DNA of 64,000 bases from Tetrahymena thermophila SB210 (Eukaryota; Ciliophora; Oligohymenophorea; Hymenostomatida; Tetrahymenidae). The notes under the pieces were generated by a model. It was not told the origin of the DNA and searched no databases. It worked only from the letters and a program-made list of their open reading frames with translations. The stretch lies in the NCBI RefSeq assembly GCF_000189635.1, contig NW_002476358.1:138616-202615 (forward strand), in the 5' to 3' direction. Position 1 is the first letter of the stretch; the number at the start of each line of letters is the position of its first letter. The position numbers and the translations under genes were made by a program. Shown here in pieces: positions 14,001 through 26,800 of this stretch.

Positions 14001-14247
14001 GAAACTAGATATCAGCTTAAAAATGCTGATTGTTATTTTTAAAATTATTTACATCTGGAGCAGCATTTTTGTCTTAAGAAATAGCTTGACTTGAGTTTAA
14101 TCTCATTTTTTCTTAATCAAGTATGTTTGGTTTGTCATCATCAAGCCTAGCACCTTGATTGCTATTATTATCTGCATTGGCGTTATTTTTATTCACATTT
14201 CCTGCTGTATCAGCATCTACTTAAGAATTCCTCTCATCATCACTCAT
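11040..14247 (-). CDS. Voltage-sensor domain fused to a cyclic-nucleotide phosphodiesterase
   Basis: Model of 11 exons (14247-14053, 13930-13809, 13328-13082, 13016-12852, 12786-12653, 12596-12371, 12306-12125, 12061-12010, 11925-11559, 11489-11353, 11300-11040); all phases close, giving 695 residues. Residues 1-105: hydrophilic. Residues 106-243: four helices of a voltage sensor: S1; S2 with FCIEIFLKIYAL; S3 with NIWDAVF; S4 TRIARSIFRFVRLFLVFRR with six arginines at mostly three-residue spacing. No S5-pore-S6 follows. After a soluble linker comes a class I PDE domain: HNKMHAFDV (H431, H435), AAAHDYQHPG (H473, D474), YNDKSPLENHH, LLHSADVSNPYKPW (D584), then QG, a DR and the KSQ-GFIDFIV segment. 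It should hydrolyse cAMP or cGMP at a membrane under voltage control (inferred). The 11490-11558 segment could instead be read through without an intron. Confidence 0.9.
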
Positions 14248-15333
14248 TTTTATAGTTCTATTATTAGAATTAGACGATTCTTCTATTAAATATGCTTGGA
14301 ATTCGACTTTTGACCCTAATCTATTTTACGACTATTACTTTTTTGTTGGCTTTTTATTGTTCAAGCTTAATACTACTTTGTAGTTAAATTTGCCAATATT
14401 TAATATTTTTTTTAAAGAACTTTTTTTTACTAATTATTGAGTTTTTTTTTTTAGAGTTAAGAGTTGCTTGGTCGACTAAATAACTAACTAATTCAAGCAA
14501 ATACGTTTAATTTTTAATGCTTTGTGTATTTTAATTACTATTTGCATTAAAATTCATTTATTTGAGAGTTAGAACTTTAAAATTGGAAAAATTTAATTTA
14601 GTTCATTGATATACTAAAATAAGCATATAATACTATTATCTCTTATTTATCAGTCAGTAAATCTATGTCTTCTTATTAAGTTACGTTTATTTTAATATTT
14701 ATTTATAAAGGTAAAAAAAATTTATTTTTAGCTTTTATTGAATGTCAAATCAAATTTTATTTTTTAAACATTTTTACGATTTCTCTTTCGATTATGTTTA
14801 ATATTATTTAATAAAAATAAAATTTCTTTTTATTTTTATTCTAAGCAAAATATTAAAAATAAATAAACCTAAATCTTAAAGGAAACCAATCAGTTTCTTT
14901 AGATTTATGATTATCTTTTTTTTTTAACATTTAATGTTAAAACAGTTTTTTCTTTATTATACAATAGAATAATCTTACACAGTATTTTTATTATAAACTT
15001 TTTATTTATTTTTTTGTTAGTAAAAATTTATTAAAATTTGAATTATGAAAGCTTTGGCTTAATATTATCGAAACAAGTAAAGTAAATTAAAATAAATTTG
15101 TAATTAATTTAAATAAATATTTCCCTTAAAATGTTCATAAAACTAAAATATTCAATTAACTATCTATAATAAATTTGCAACTGCATACAAATTAATTTTT
15201 TATTTTGTAAAAATTGCATTTTAGTAAACATGAATTGAATACATTTATTTTGATAAATTAATATGGATTTTTAATTTTAATTATAAAATTAATGAAATGT
15301 TATATTATTTTTTAGTTAATATATTTCATTAAT
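14248..15333. other. Gene-free AT-rich spacer
   Basis: About 1.1 kb between the start of the phosphodiesterase gene and the stop of the calpain gene, both on the minus strand. It is AT-rich throughout, with no conserved frame on either strand. Confidence 0.55.
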
Positions 15334-18109
15334 TCATTTTAGGTAGTAAGTCATCTTTGGTTTATATGCTATTTCTTCTTTTAAATCAATAGTAACTAAA
15401 TTTAGAAGCCACTAGGTTTGAGCAGGAACTTCTATATGAATGCATTCAGGGTCGTTGACAGCACTCTTGATATCGAGATTGTGAATTTCCAACTCTAAAT
15501 CTTCCACATATGTCTTAGATGAAGTCTTATTAATGTATAAGAAACAAACTCCTCCGTAATAAACAAAAGTGTGTACAAATATCTTCATTTAGTGTCCATG
15601 CATTTCTCTTTATTTAACTTTAGAGGGAGATAGTAAAGCAAGCTGCATTAATTTACTTTCATCATCAGGATCTACATGCTGCAATAATATATAATTTACA
15701 GATGTTTGGTAAGAATATTCCCCTCTACCACGAGCATCAACTCTATATTTTATAACCTACCTATCACCTGGGGCTACATTCACTTTAACTTAATCAGAGA
15801 ATGATTTAGGTGAACATATTTCTAGATATTAATAATTTTTCATAGTCAGTTCTTCACGAAGATGAACATCCTATGATGCATTCTCATAAAGAAAATATAC
15901 ATAACCACAGACTGAACCACATGTACGATAAATTTAATCGTTATATCTATGAATTCTGTCTTATTCTTCGCATTCTTAATGAGATTCAATTAAGTCATCA
16001 ACTAAATTTTCGTATATTATAGCGCTGTCGCCGAATTATTTATTGGTTTTTGGTGTTGTAGAAGTTAATGCATTTTATGCAGATTTAATTTCTAAAAATT
16101 CTACAGGATTTTCTCCATAGCACCAAACAACAAATTCACGGACATCATCTTAAGTCCAGTCACATTCTACATAAACAAGATAAGTTCCTGGCTCTAATGC
16201 TTCTTGAGTTTCAAAAGAAATATCCCTTTCGCATTCAAAAGCAGATCCAACGAAATTCTCTACTTACCCTGACTTATCATGACCATCACTATCTAAGCTT
16301 GATACAATAATTCTCATTAAAGAGTAATTGTAATTTTTAAACTTTGGATTTTTAGCAAAATTTCTCTTGTCTCTTTAAGAAACACCAATAAAACACTTAG
16401 TCCTTGAAAAAACTTTCATAGTAAAGACTCTCACTGTAACTTTTTCTTAGACAGGTGCTTTACTACTCCTTATACTGCTATATTTATAATTATTTTCAAC
16501 CTTTGAGACCATTATCTGAGAGAACTTGCTTTAGAAATCATTAATACTCATCCAAAAAATACCATCATCACTTTCTTAAACTTTTAATTCCTAAGCTAAA
16601 CGCTGAGTCCATTTGTAAGAATTATCACTCCAATCTCCTTTCCATTCAAACTATCCCCATGGATTACGGATCTATATGATTCTATCTTTTTATCCTTCAC
16701 TATCTGTAACTTCTCTTGCATCCAATATACTATAACTATGATTGCTAATAATACCTAAATAGTCTTAGTTTTGCTCAAGATGTCTTGTATTTTATTCAGA
16801 ACTTGCTGTAACGATATAATTTCTATTGATTAGGTTCTAAATAAGGAAATCCCATATATCATTCTCATCAAAATCTATATCGTTGTCTCTATAATTTAAT
16901 TTAAATAATTTCAAAATTCAAAATATGTTTGTAAAGAAGTGTCAATAACAAATTAATGAATGAATGCAAATTTTAATCGTTATAAAATGAAAAATAAAAA
17001 ATATTATGTTGTATATTTGCTTTTAAAAATACGAACTTTACCTAACAAAATATTCATATGGAGCACCAGTTAAATCGTGAATTGCATGTCCTGCCAAACC
17101 AGATTCAATCTTGTTATAAACAAAAATGTTAATATGATGAGATAGAAGGAGATCTTCATAGATCCTAAAAATAAATATTATATTTTGCATTCCTTTTTAA
17201 ATTTCTTACATTTTATTTTTAAAATTTTAAATTTATAAATCTTATTATTATGTAAATATATATATAATTGATATATTTATTTTCGCCCTCAGTAAATGCT
17301 AAATGAAAAAATTTATGTTTTCTTACTTTATCATAAGCTCCAAAAAGCTTGGCATAAGCTTTTTCTAAAAGCAAAGCCCAAAGCTCGTTGTCATGAGATC
17401 TTGAAAAAGCAGGCCCTCCATCATTAAAGCAAGGGAAGAAATCATCTAATACAACTTAAGTCCATTCACCATCGTGACACAGCCAAACACAATAACACCC
17501 ATGCTAGTTTACTTCTTTGGTTTCAAAAAGCCTCTCGATCAGGCCAGGTCTTTCGGCTAAGCAACAGAGAGCTGACATAAAATAGCAATCTCCCAAGTCA
17601 CCTTAAAGGACATCATTAGGCTCAATTCCTTTTTAAAATACATGGTATTGTAGAGGCTTCCCTTTTTCTGGAATCATAAATTACTGAGGGCGCTTCCATG
17701 TCAATTTTTATGCTCTTTCAAAGGTATTTATATCCTTTGTTAGGGAAGATAGCTAAGCAGGGAAGTTAGGATCTTAATAATAAAGTTGTCCCTCTCCTTA
17801 GCTTAGCTAATCAAGAATAGATTAATACTATGACTAAGAGCTCCTATTATTGCCAACAACAAAATCAGTTACTACTCTTTTATTTGCTGTCATGCACTTT
17901 AATTCATTCAATTCATGAGATTGGAGATGGATTTTTGAAACTTCGAATTGCTTATGTCTCTTATAACCACCTTTTACTGGAGAATTGTTTGATATTTGCT
18001 ATCCATTTTTACCATTATTATTTTTTTTTGAAGATGATCCATTTGGACCTTGTTAGTTGTTTTTTTCAATATCATTAATATCTTTCTTTTTTGATGATCC
18101 TCCACCCAT
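15334..18109 (-). CDS. Calpain-type cysteine protease
   Basis: Three exons (18109-17327, 17109-17042, 16888-15334) with introns of 217 and 153 nt; phases close to 801 residues. Residues 1-95 are Gly/Ser/Asn-rich; the start MGGG is a possible N-myristoylation signal. The C2-family catalytic core follows: QGDLGDCYFMSAL with C175, DGEWTQVVLDDFFPCF, ELWALLLEKAYAKLFGAY, then GLAGHAIHDLTG across the small second exon, NHSYSILDAREV with H334 and IRNPWG with N359. The Cys-His-Asn spacing matches animal calpains, so the enzyme looks active. The C-terminal ~400 residues are beta-rich and look like two calpain domain III (C2-like) modules. No EF-hand (penta-EF) domain is seen, so calcium control would have to act through the core and C2-like parts. 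Intracellular regulatory protease. Confidence 0.93.
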
Positions 18110-19771
18110 TTATTTATAATTTCAAATGCTTGTTTTAATTAGAATACTTGGTTTTATGACTAAATCTATAAATGACTCCTTTGTTTCAATAATAAAAACC
18201 TATTTATTTAAGTATGGCTTGTATGTGTAGTGATTAACTGTTGATAATAACTACCTTATTTGTTATCCCTTTAATTTATTTATTTTCTGTTGAAACTTTT
18301 TATCAATTTTATTAGATTATTAAATTATGATTTGCTTTTAATTTGTATTGAAAGATTAACACAAAAATACCAAACAATTCTATTAAGGCAAATTCATTAT
18401 TTCGTAAAAATTTTCTTTTTCCATTAATCTCATATTTTTTTAAATGATTATTTCACCATTAAGAAATTGATTTTTATTTTTTTAAACAAAAATGAGTGGC
18501 TGTTTGAATTATTATTTTTTGCTTGGCAAGCGAAGCTTAATAGTTATTATATGACTTCTTTTATATATTTTTACTTTTTTAATTTGAGTAATTAATTTAT
18601 TTATATAAATTGTTATTATCATGCCCTCAATTGATTTATGTGTAAATACTTCCATATCGTTTTAACTTAATGCATATTTAATAAATTTGCTACTTTTTTA
18701 ACTGTATTATCAAAACTGCTTAGTTTAACAAATTTATAACAGCCATTAATTACAGATTATATCTTGGATGAAAATTAAAATTTGATAATATTTTAATTTA
18801 TTCTTACTCAAATTTTATTTCATTATAATTTATATTCTTATTTATTATCAAAATTGGCATTAGTTTATTCAATTTATAAATTTGTTTATATTTTTATCTT
18901 TATTTAAACGATTAAATTGTTACATATAAAATTCTAATAATAAATTATTTTAAATATTTAAATTTTGTATTCTTTAATTTTGGGATTTTTAAATAATAAT
19001 TTATTGAAAAAGTTAAAAAAACTAATTTTTATGTATTTACTAAAGATTAATACACAGTGAATAAAGCCAAATTTTATAATCTTTCAGCTTATGCCTGATC
19101 AATTTATTTTTTAAATAGTCTTTTGGTAATATGTTTTTTATTATAAAATATTTTTTTTTTAATGAAATTTTAGATTAATTCTGGAATTAAAATATTAATT
19201 TAAAAATTTATTTGAATTTATTCAAAAATAAATACAAAATTTATATTATGATGATTAAGTATATTAATTGATATGCTAAATTTATAAATATTTGATTTTA
19301 TGATAATATTTAACATATAAAAAATTTCTTATTACTTAAAATGAGAAAAAATAATTTTAAAGTATATGAATTACATTTAAAGATGCAAAATTAATGATCG
19401 TAAATAGTTATTGATACTTGATTAAGAAATAAATAGCAATTATAAAGTAAAATTAACAAATAAATATATGTTCATAGTAATTTTTATTGCTAATAAAATT
19501 AGTCACTTAAAAATTACTTTAACTTAGTTATTTTTATAAATATTTAAACTAAACATATCTTATTTTAGAAGAATATTTAGTCTCTATTTAAGGAATTTAT
19601 GTGTTCTGATTATAAATTAGTTGATTAATTAATTGAAATATGATGTATTTATCCATTTTTTATATACAGGTTTTATTACACTATTTAATAATACTATAGT
19701 AAAATTTAAATTTCTTTCTTATTATTTTATTCAAAAATTTATATTTTTGAAATATCTATGAAAAAAAAACC
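18110..19771. other. Long gene-free AT-rich spacer
   Basis: About 1.65 kb of almost pure A and T between the calpain start and the Myb gene stop. It contains stretches without any G or C over tens of bases. I find no coding signature, repeat or RNA gene. Confidence 0.55.
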
Positions 19772-22516
19772 TCAATTTGAGGGTATTTCACTACCTTCAG
19801 ACTCACTTTAATATCCTCCTTCCTCTTCATTTTATATTTTAAGCAAAGATTAAGAAATACTAGGATTGTGTTGACTCTTTTTTACTATTTTTTTCTTGAT
19901 TCCTGAAGGAGTAGCAATATTGTAGCTTGAAGGATCATTATTATTAGTGTCGCTTTAATACTCAGTGAAATTCATAGCAGATTAACTATTATCATCGGAA
20001 TCATCATCCTCGCCATAGTTAGATCTAAATGTACTTGTGTTATCTATTTGAGAGGCAGACACTAAAAATTATTTTTATTTGTAACCTGAGGGTTTTTTCT
20101 TATATTTTTTCTTTTCTCTACGCTTTAGATTATCTTTTCTTATTTAATTTGCTAATGGTGGTGTCAGTTTAATTAGTTTAAAAATATTTTTAGTTTTGTG
20201 AGGAATTGAAGTAGAAGCAGAAGAAATTCTTATTATTTCATTAAACTTATTTTATTTTTTTTCAGGTTATTCAATTTACTACTCGATTTCCATTTAATTA
20301 CAATTTTCATCATCTCTTTTCAGAGTGAAATGTTAAGGATTTTTTATTTTTGATTATTCTATTGTTTAAAATTATTTTTCTGAAGTGCTGATATTTGACT
20401 GTTCCTCTTATTAGATATTGTATTAATAATCACATGAAAAAGAATACTCTTTAAAAATGTTAATTTGTTCTGGGACTTAAGAAGAGGTAGCCTCGTTCTT
20501 TATTTAAGGTAAAAAAAAGCTAAGCTCTTAATTTTCTTCTTTTACATTAATTTGTTAAGGATTGATATCATACTTCATCTTTTATTCATTTAGTATAAGT
20601 GATTTTTAAATTGGATATTCTTCTAACAATCCATGATGCTTTAAGTATTCTTTTCTGAGGTTGATGCTACCTAGCTCCAAAAATTTTATTAAATTTATAT
20701 TATATCTATCACTCAGTAACAGCTTCCAGCGTCTTAACACCTGGTTATCAGTTTTATTTTCAAGTTCTCTACTTATTTTTGCCCATTAACCTTGATACTT
20801 GACACCTAACTAAAGTAAAGTAATATCTTCTTGTTAGCTCCACGAAGTAAATTTCATTTTTGGATCTAAGAGATTGCACCACCTTTCACGTATCTAAACT
20901 TCAGTTCTATTTGTAAAATGATTAGCTATCAAACACCAAGTTTTGTTTTCAATTTTTTCTTTGCAAGAAGTGTAAAATTCATAGAGGACAGCCAATTTTA
21001 TATCTTCTCTTAAACTCCAGCGACCTTTTTCAATTCTAGGATTCAAGAATTTTACCCATCTTTACACAATATCGGTGTGTTCTTTTCCATTTAATAGAGT
21101 AGAAACTTAACCCCATCTTTTTTCACCAAATATTTATACAGCTTTGATGAGCTTATCATCATCTTATCTTGTCCATTCAGAAGGCTATATTTCAATTTAG
21201 GATAAAAAATTGCTTATTTATTTGCTGTCACTAAAATTTCCAACCATATATTCTTTGATAAGCTAAGAGGAGTTTTCTTTTCTACCCTTTTTTCTAGTTC
21301 CTTCTTCAAACACTTCTACTGCAGTGTTACTCTAAGACTGAGAATTCTTTTTACAGCTTTTTTTGCTTTTTATTGTATGAACAGGAGACTGAGTCATACT
21401 AGAATTGGATGCACATTCAGCACTGCTAGAAGGATATTATTAATTAAGAATTGAAACAACAAATTATTCTCCAAGCTGAATAAAAAGTTATTTAAAAATA
21501 GAAAAGATATCTAATGCTTCGACGTATCCAACCGTAGAAGTTGCTCCATATTTGTTGATTATGAGATTAGCAAATTTAGCAAATTCTATCCAATCTATGT
21601 AGTGATATATTTAGCTTGGTGCTGATAGTATTTATTTAAATACTTCCTCATTACTCTACTGGATTTGCTTCTTTACAGCGCTTGTGTTTTACTGGTTTTG
21701 CTTATTATTAGATAGTTCAATCTATTCATCCAAAAAGTTAAAAATCAAAAGTATAAGAAATTCTTTTTTAGCACTATCAGTAAACTCTTAAAAGAGGCAA
21801 GTAGAATTTTCAGAGATTTCAAGCTTTTTTAAGCCATCAATATTAGAATTACTCATTTCCTCCTTTATATCTAAATATTAGCTTTATTAGTTTAAACTCT
21901 TAGGAGCTGATTTATACTACTTTGTGAATTTACTTTTCAGTAGTGGTAACTTGTCAAAAAACTTTTGCAGTTTTTCTTCCTTGATAGGTTCAATGACTTT
22001 ATCGCTGTCCAAGGAATAATATGAGTTCATATGATGATGGTGATTTTACTTAAGCATTTTATTGTTCTTTTTAGACATCAACTCAAATGCCTAAATGCAA
22101 TCTAATCTTTAATAGCTCTCAAATTAGTAAAAAGAAATTCCTTGAATCTTATGGCCATAAAGATTTTATCCATAAGTGGCCAAAAATCCATATTTACTAA
22201 CTTTTGCCTTCTGTTACATTTCGTTTTTCTTTTAATGAAGCTCTTTTAATTTTTCAATATTAGATTTGTGCTTTTCATTTATTTTTTACAAAGTTAATCT
22301 CAGTTTCTAACCATACTATTCATTTTTTTGAAGTAGAGTTTTTAATCCTTCCAACTAAATTTCAATTTCCATTAACACTCTATCATCATTTTATGTTATC
22401 GCTAATGAGTTAGGAATGTTGATTCTTTTATAGTTATCGGACTATCTGCTAAATTTAGTATCTTCATTTAATTCTTTGCAATTTCTTCTACTGCCATTCT
22501 CAATAAAGTAAGACAT
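19772..22516 (-). CDS. Three-repeat Myb (R1R2R3) DNA-binding protein
   Basis: A single exon of 914 residues, ATG at 22516 and TGA at 19772-19774. Residues ~45-130 are coiled coil. From about residue 447 to 610 there are three tandem Myb/SANT repeats, each with the three spaced tryptophans: first EWT / RWG / RWV, second RWS / TWC / RWC, third SWS / QWA / RWK. The repeats end in ERW-type third helices (IRERWCNLLDP, VLRRWKLLLSD) as in DNA-binding Myb proteins, so it is likely a nuclear transcription regulator. Plant and animal c-Myb types and SNAPc subunit 4 share this layout; I cannot choose between them from sequence alone. The C-terminal 300 residues are low complexity with basic patches and an acidic Asp/Ser cluster near the end. 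Confidence 0.85.

Positions 22517-22555
<39 letters not shown>
22515..22555. repeat. (ATTT)n microsatellite at the Myb gene start
   Basis: About ten copies of a 4-base unit, ATTT on the plus strand (AAAT on the mRNA strand). The array ends inside the start codon of the Myb gene: the last AAAT supplies the A and T of its ATG. The ribosome therefore meets a long purine-biased AAAT leader directly before the start. Copy number is likely to vary among strains. Confidence 0.9.
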
Positions 22556-22556
<1 letters not shown>

Positions 22557-23827
22557 TTCACTAATCAAATATTTTGTAAGATTTGATCAAATATTGAATG
22601 CTATTATTAATATACCTCTTTGTTTTGTTATTGTAGTTTCTTTGCAAAACAGTAGAGAATATATTTAGATAATATTTAATTTGTTTAATAATTTGTATTA
22701 TTTATTATTACTCTTTTCTTTATTTATAGCAAAAGACTATATCTTAGATTATGAGTTTGCTTTCCTTCTGACTTAAAAAATTAAATGCAAATATGAATCT
22801 CTTCTATTCGATATTCCCCTTGTTTTCAACCTATCTTTTTCCTTTTAAGATATCTCAAAGTGTCTCTCAATTTTGTATGGGTGTATTTTGTCTCGTTATA
22901 AATAATATTGAAATTCAAAAAGAGCTACTTCTTCCTATTCAATATATTTTTCTTATTCAAAATCTTTCTTTTTCTACTCTAATTAATTCAAAATAAAACT
23001 ATTTTAATCACAAAAAAGTATTTCTAATTTTTTAAGAATGTAACTCTAAATTAATACATCGCTTAGCTCATAATTTTATTTAAAACGGCCTTTTATTAAA
23101 AAAAATAAATATATAATTTAATAACAAAATACGTCTAGAATATTTATTTAAATCAAAAAAAATAAATTATGAAATTAAGTCTAAAAATATTTATTAAAAC
23201 TGAAAACAATACTTTTAAAAAGTTAGCTCAATCTTAAATTATTTCTTTTAATTTTAATTTAAAAATATAATTTGAATTTATGTTATGTGTATACTTCCAT
23301 TTTTTCAATTAAATAAAATTATTTGGCAACAATAAAATAAATAACAAAATAAAGTATTATTTTCATTCTAAAATTAAATGAGATATTTAGAAATAAATCT
23401 AAATTTATTAATTTAAAATATTTCCATAAAGTTTTAAAAAACACAATAAATTTATCAGTATTTTTGCTGTTTTAAATTTTTAAATAAAAATTAATTTTGG
23501 CAGTTTGATGATAAAATAATTCAATTAAACAATATTAGTGAATTAATTAAAATATTCCTATAAAAAATACTAACTAAATTATTTTAAAGAGCAACTCTAT
23601 TGCTTTTTAAATAAATATGACTTACATTTTAATATTTTTAATATTACATAACTTATTTTATTTTATTATTTTATTGAAATTTTTATAAATACAAACAAAA
23701 TAACAAGAGATATATTAACATTTTTTTTATTATAAAGTAAGTTAACTTGTTTAACATTTTTTAACATTGAAATTATTTTTATTTTGAAAATTTTAGTTTT
23801 TTTAAATAAAATTTAAATTAAATTTAT
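22556..23827 (-). other. Myb-gene leader region with an unexplained open stretch
   Basis: Between the Myb start and the ligase stop. From about 22590 to 23060 base composition is less AT-biased than in other spacers, and one minus-strand frame stays free of TGA for over 150 codons, with charged residues such as KIERHFEISQKEKDRLKTR. It ends beside a good splice donor (GTATATT, just above 22600). It has no clear ATG. It may be a long 5' leader or an upstream exon of the Myb gene. The rest (23060-23827) is ordinary AT-rich spacer. Confidence 0.3.
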
Positions 23828-26800
23828 TCATTCTAGAGCTATTCCAAAATTATTCAACAAGTTTTTAGGAGTTATAACTTCCATACTTCTGTTTTTTTCT
23901 CTGAAGGTAATAATTTTTTCGTTTTCAGCTTCACTATAATCTAAAGCCACTATGTAATCAATTTCGTCCTATAAGTCAAATACAACTTAATTTCCACTAA
24001 ATTAAATTAGATCAACTAAATATCTTAAGTCTATATCTGAATTCAATTTATCATTTGCATTATAAAAGCAATAAGTTTATCCTTACGGAAAACATTCTTT
24101 GAAAAGTTGGTTTTTCATGGAAATAATATCTTTAACAGCCTCTTCAAACTCTTCATTCTCCTAGAATTCTTCTTCTATTTAATCAATTTTCATAGATTTT
24201 AAAATATCCAATAACTCATCTTCATCAACATCTTTGTAATAAGAATCTCCATATTAATCATAAAGCAATTTATTTCTCTCAAGCAATTAATCTTAACCAT
24301 ATATAATGTAGCGGGGAGAGTAATCTAATAAAGTTTTTTTTTTGATACAGTCTTTTACCCATTATAAGGATAGAACATTTACTTTATAGTGATCACCAAT
24401 TACTTAAACTTTAAAATCATAATGTGAAGCTATGTAATGAGTTACAAGATTGCTATCATTTTATACTTTTTTACCACCATTAGCAACTATACCTTTTTCA
24501 ATCTAGGCTTTCTCTAACAATATCTTTTCCTCACTCAAGGATACTTCATGAGGTAAATTAATTATATTAAATACAAAGTTATTAAATATATTTGATTCTA
24601 CTTTGACATCAGAAACATCAATATCAAGATATTGAGCCATAACTTTATTGGTCTTCCAGTTTGGCTTTCTACCTTGTCTATTTACTTCTATCTCTTCTCC
24701 ATTTTACCCTTTTCTTTTTTTCTTTAATTTTCCTCCATTTTCGTCCTACTCTTCATCGCTTGCATTATCTTCTTTGTCACTCTCTTTTTATTCTTTTTTC
24801 TTTAAATTTTAAGTCATTTCTATAATTTCATTAAATTTCATGCAATCAAACCAATCTTTATCTCTTCTAAATTTTTCAAATCTCGGAAATCTAAAATTTA
24901 ATTTAGGATATTACAAAACTTCATTTAAATTGTATTTTAAAAATAGATAAATACCTTAAGGTGTAGTTGGTCGGATATTAAGAAGATTATATAATTTCAG
25001 TTGCCCTAATCTCTAAAATAAGAGAGTTTTGAGGAGATAAAATATATGCATCTGGCTTATCCTTAAATTTTATTTTTTTAAAAAGTCATTATTTTTCTAA
25101 ATAACTTACTTTTTCTCCAGGTTTCCAGTTTTATATGATGAAAGAAGGCGTTTTATTTGAATGATTAGTTCTTACCCATTGATCTCTCATTCTAGCTTTT
25201 ATATCAGCATAGTCTCTAGCTGTAAAACCTGCTCCCACTTTAGCAAAAGGCACAAGTATAGAGTTAGAGGGGTTTTGTAGATCAATCTTTTTCGCTACAG
25301 CAACAAGATAATGTGTGATATGATCTGTCCAATCTCCTATGCCATTAATTTTATAAGACTTTTCACCAAAATATCCTCCAATAACTATCAAATCTAAGGT
25401 ATCTATTATTCCTTCATAGTAGTCACCTTTCATTTTAATCCACTTATCAGATCTATCATCTGGGTAATACAGAGTATCGAGCTGCTTTATGACTATACCT
25501 TCATCGTTTCTATGTATTGCCTCATTAAATTCAGTCAGTATGTCATTTATATCTGAGTATTCTCTACCAAAAATAACTTCAACTCTGTCTTATTGATTGT
25601 CAATTAAATTTTCTAAAATTTTTTTTCTATATTGCAATGTGTATTCTGTCAGTGCATATTCTTTATTATCTTTAGTCTTCAAATATAAAATGTCAAAAAT
25701 TTTATAACATATACATAATTCATCATCCTCTCTTTCCATTGCAACAGTTTTATTAAGACCAAATTAAACTCTTTATCCTGTTATTTTATTTACTACAACC
25801 ATTTCTCCATCTAAAATACAACTATGAACAGCATCTTTTAAACTTCTTCTAACATGCTCTATCATTCTTTCATAAATATTTGTATAATTGTTTGAGTTTC
25901 TAGTGAAAAACCTATTTTTATTATTAAGTTAAACCAAAAAAAATATAAAAAAAATTTTTTTACATTAAAGATTCAGGAGATACATGACACTAAATTCTCT
26001 CCCCATCAAATTTTGTTTCAACTAAATAGTTTTTACCTGTATAAAAAAAAGTAAAAAGGATGTTAAATGTTTCAAATTAATTAATATTTTACTTACCTTT
26101 AAGAATAGCTTCAATACTTTTGAGAGTCTTACGTCCTGCAAGCATAGGTTTTATAGGATGAAATAGCCTAAGGACATTAGATAATTTATGATTTGGATCT
26201 ACAAATTCCTTGCAAACCTCCCAAAGACTAGAAGTAGAATTAAATAATACTACTGCATCAGGATGAAAAAGTGCAAGTATTATTTCGTGATTAATACCAA
26301 GATTAAGGTCCTTTAAGATCAAACTTTTATAGATTTTTATTTAATATTAATTAAAATAAATTAAATTACCGTGAAATCCATTTTATTTCTTCTGATGTTG
26401 CATTCTTCAAGCAGTTTCTTAAAACTTTTTCTTTGGATGCTAGATCTCTATTTTGAGGTTATGCAAGCTCATCAAGACATCTATCCACATCGTTGATTGT
26501 TAGTGTGGCTTTCTAAGTAAATGCTTACAAAACATTTTATACAACTTCACCAAAATCACCAACTACTTGCTAGTTGTCTTTTAAAGGTCTTTTATAATTC
26601 AAAAGCTATTGACGTTTATCTTCTGATAAGGCAAACACTTCGCTTAAAACTTTAGCTAAATTTTTATAGTTTAAGCCATAATTAAGACGTTATTTATCAT
26701 GATGAGGCATTATTAACCTAAGGATAGTAAATGTGTAAGATGGACATCTATTTGTTTTAAATGTAGAGTCAATGAATCTTTATACAAATTTTTTTCTTTG

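Noticed and set aside
13931-14052. A phosphodiesterase N-terminal frameshift
   Set aside because: A 122-nt GTAAAT...AATAG intron joins the two frames in phase; the apparent shift is an intron.
17110-17326. A frame break in the calpain core
   Set aside because: Using the AACAAG acceptor at 17110 gives a phase-0 junction and a continuous calpain core, so no defect is needed.
17830-18078. Plus-strand 82-codon frame
   Set aside because: Antisense of the calpain first exon.
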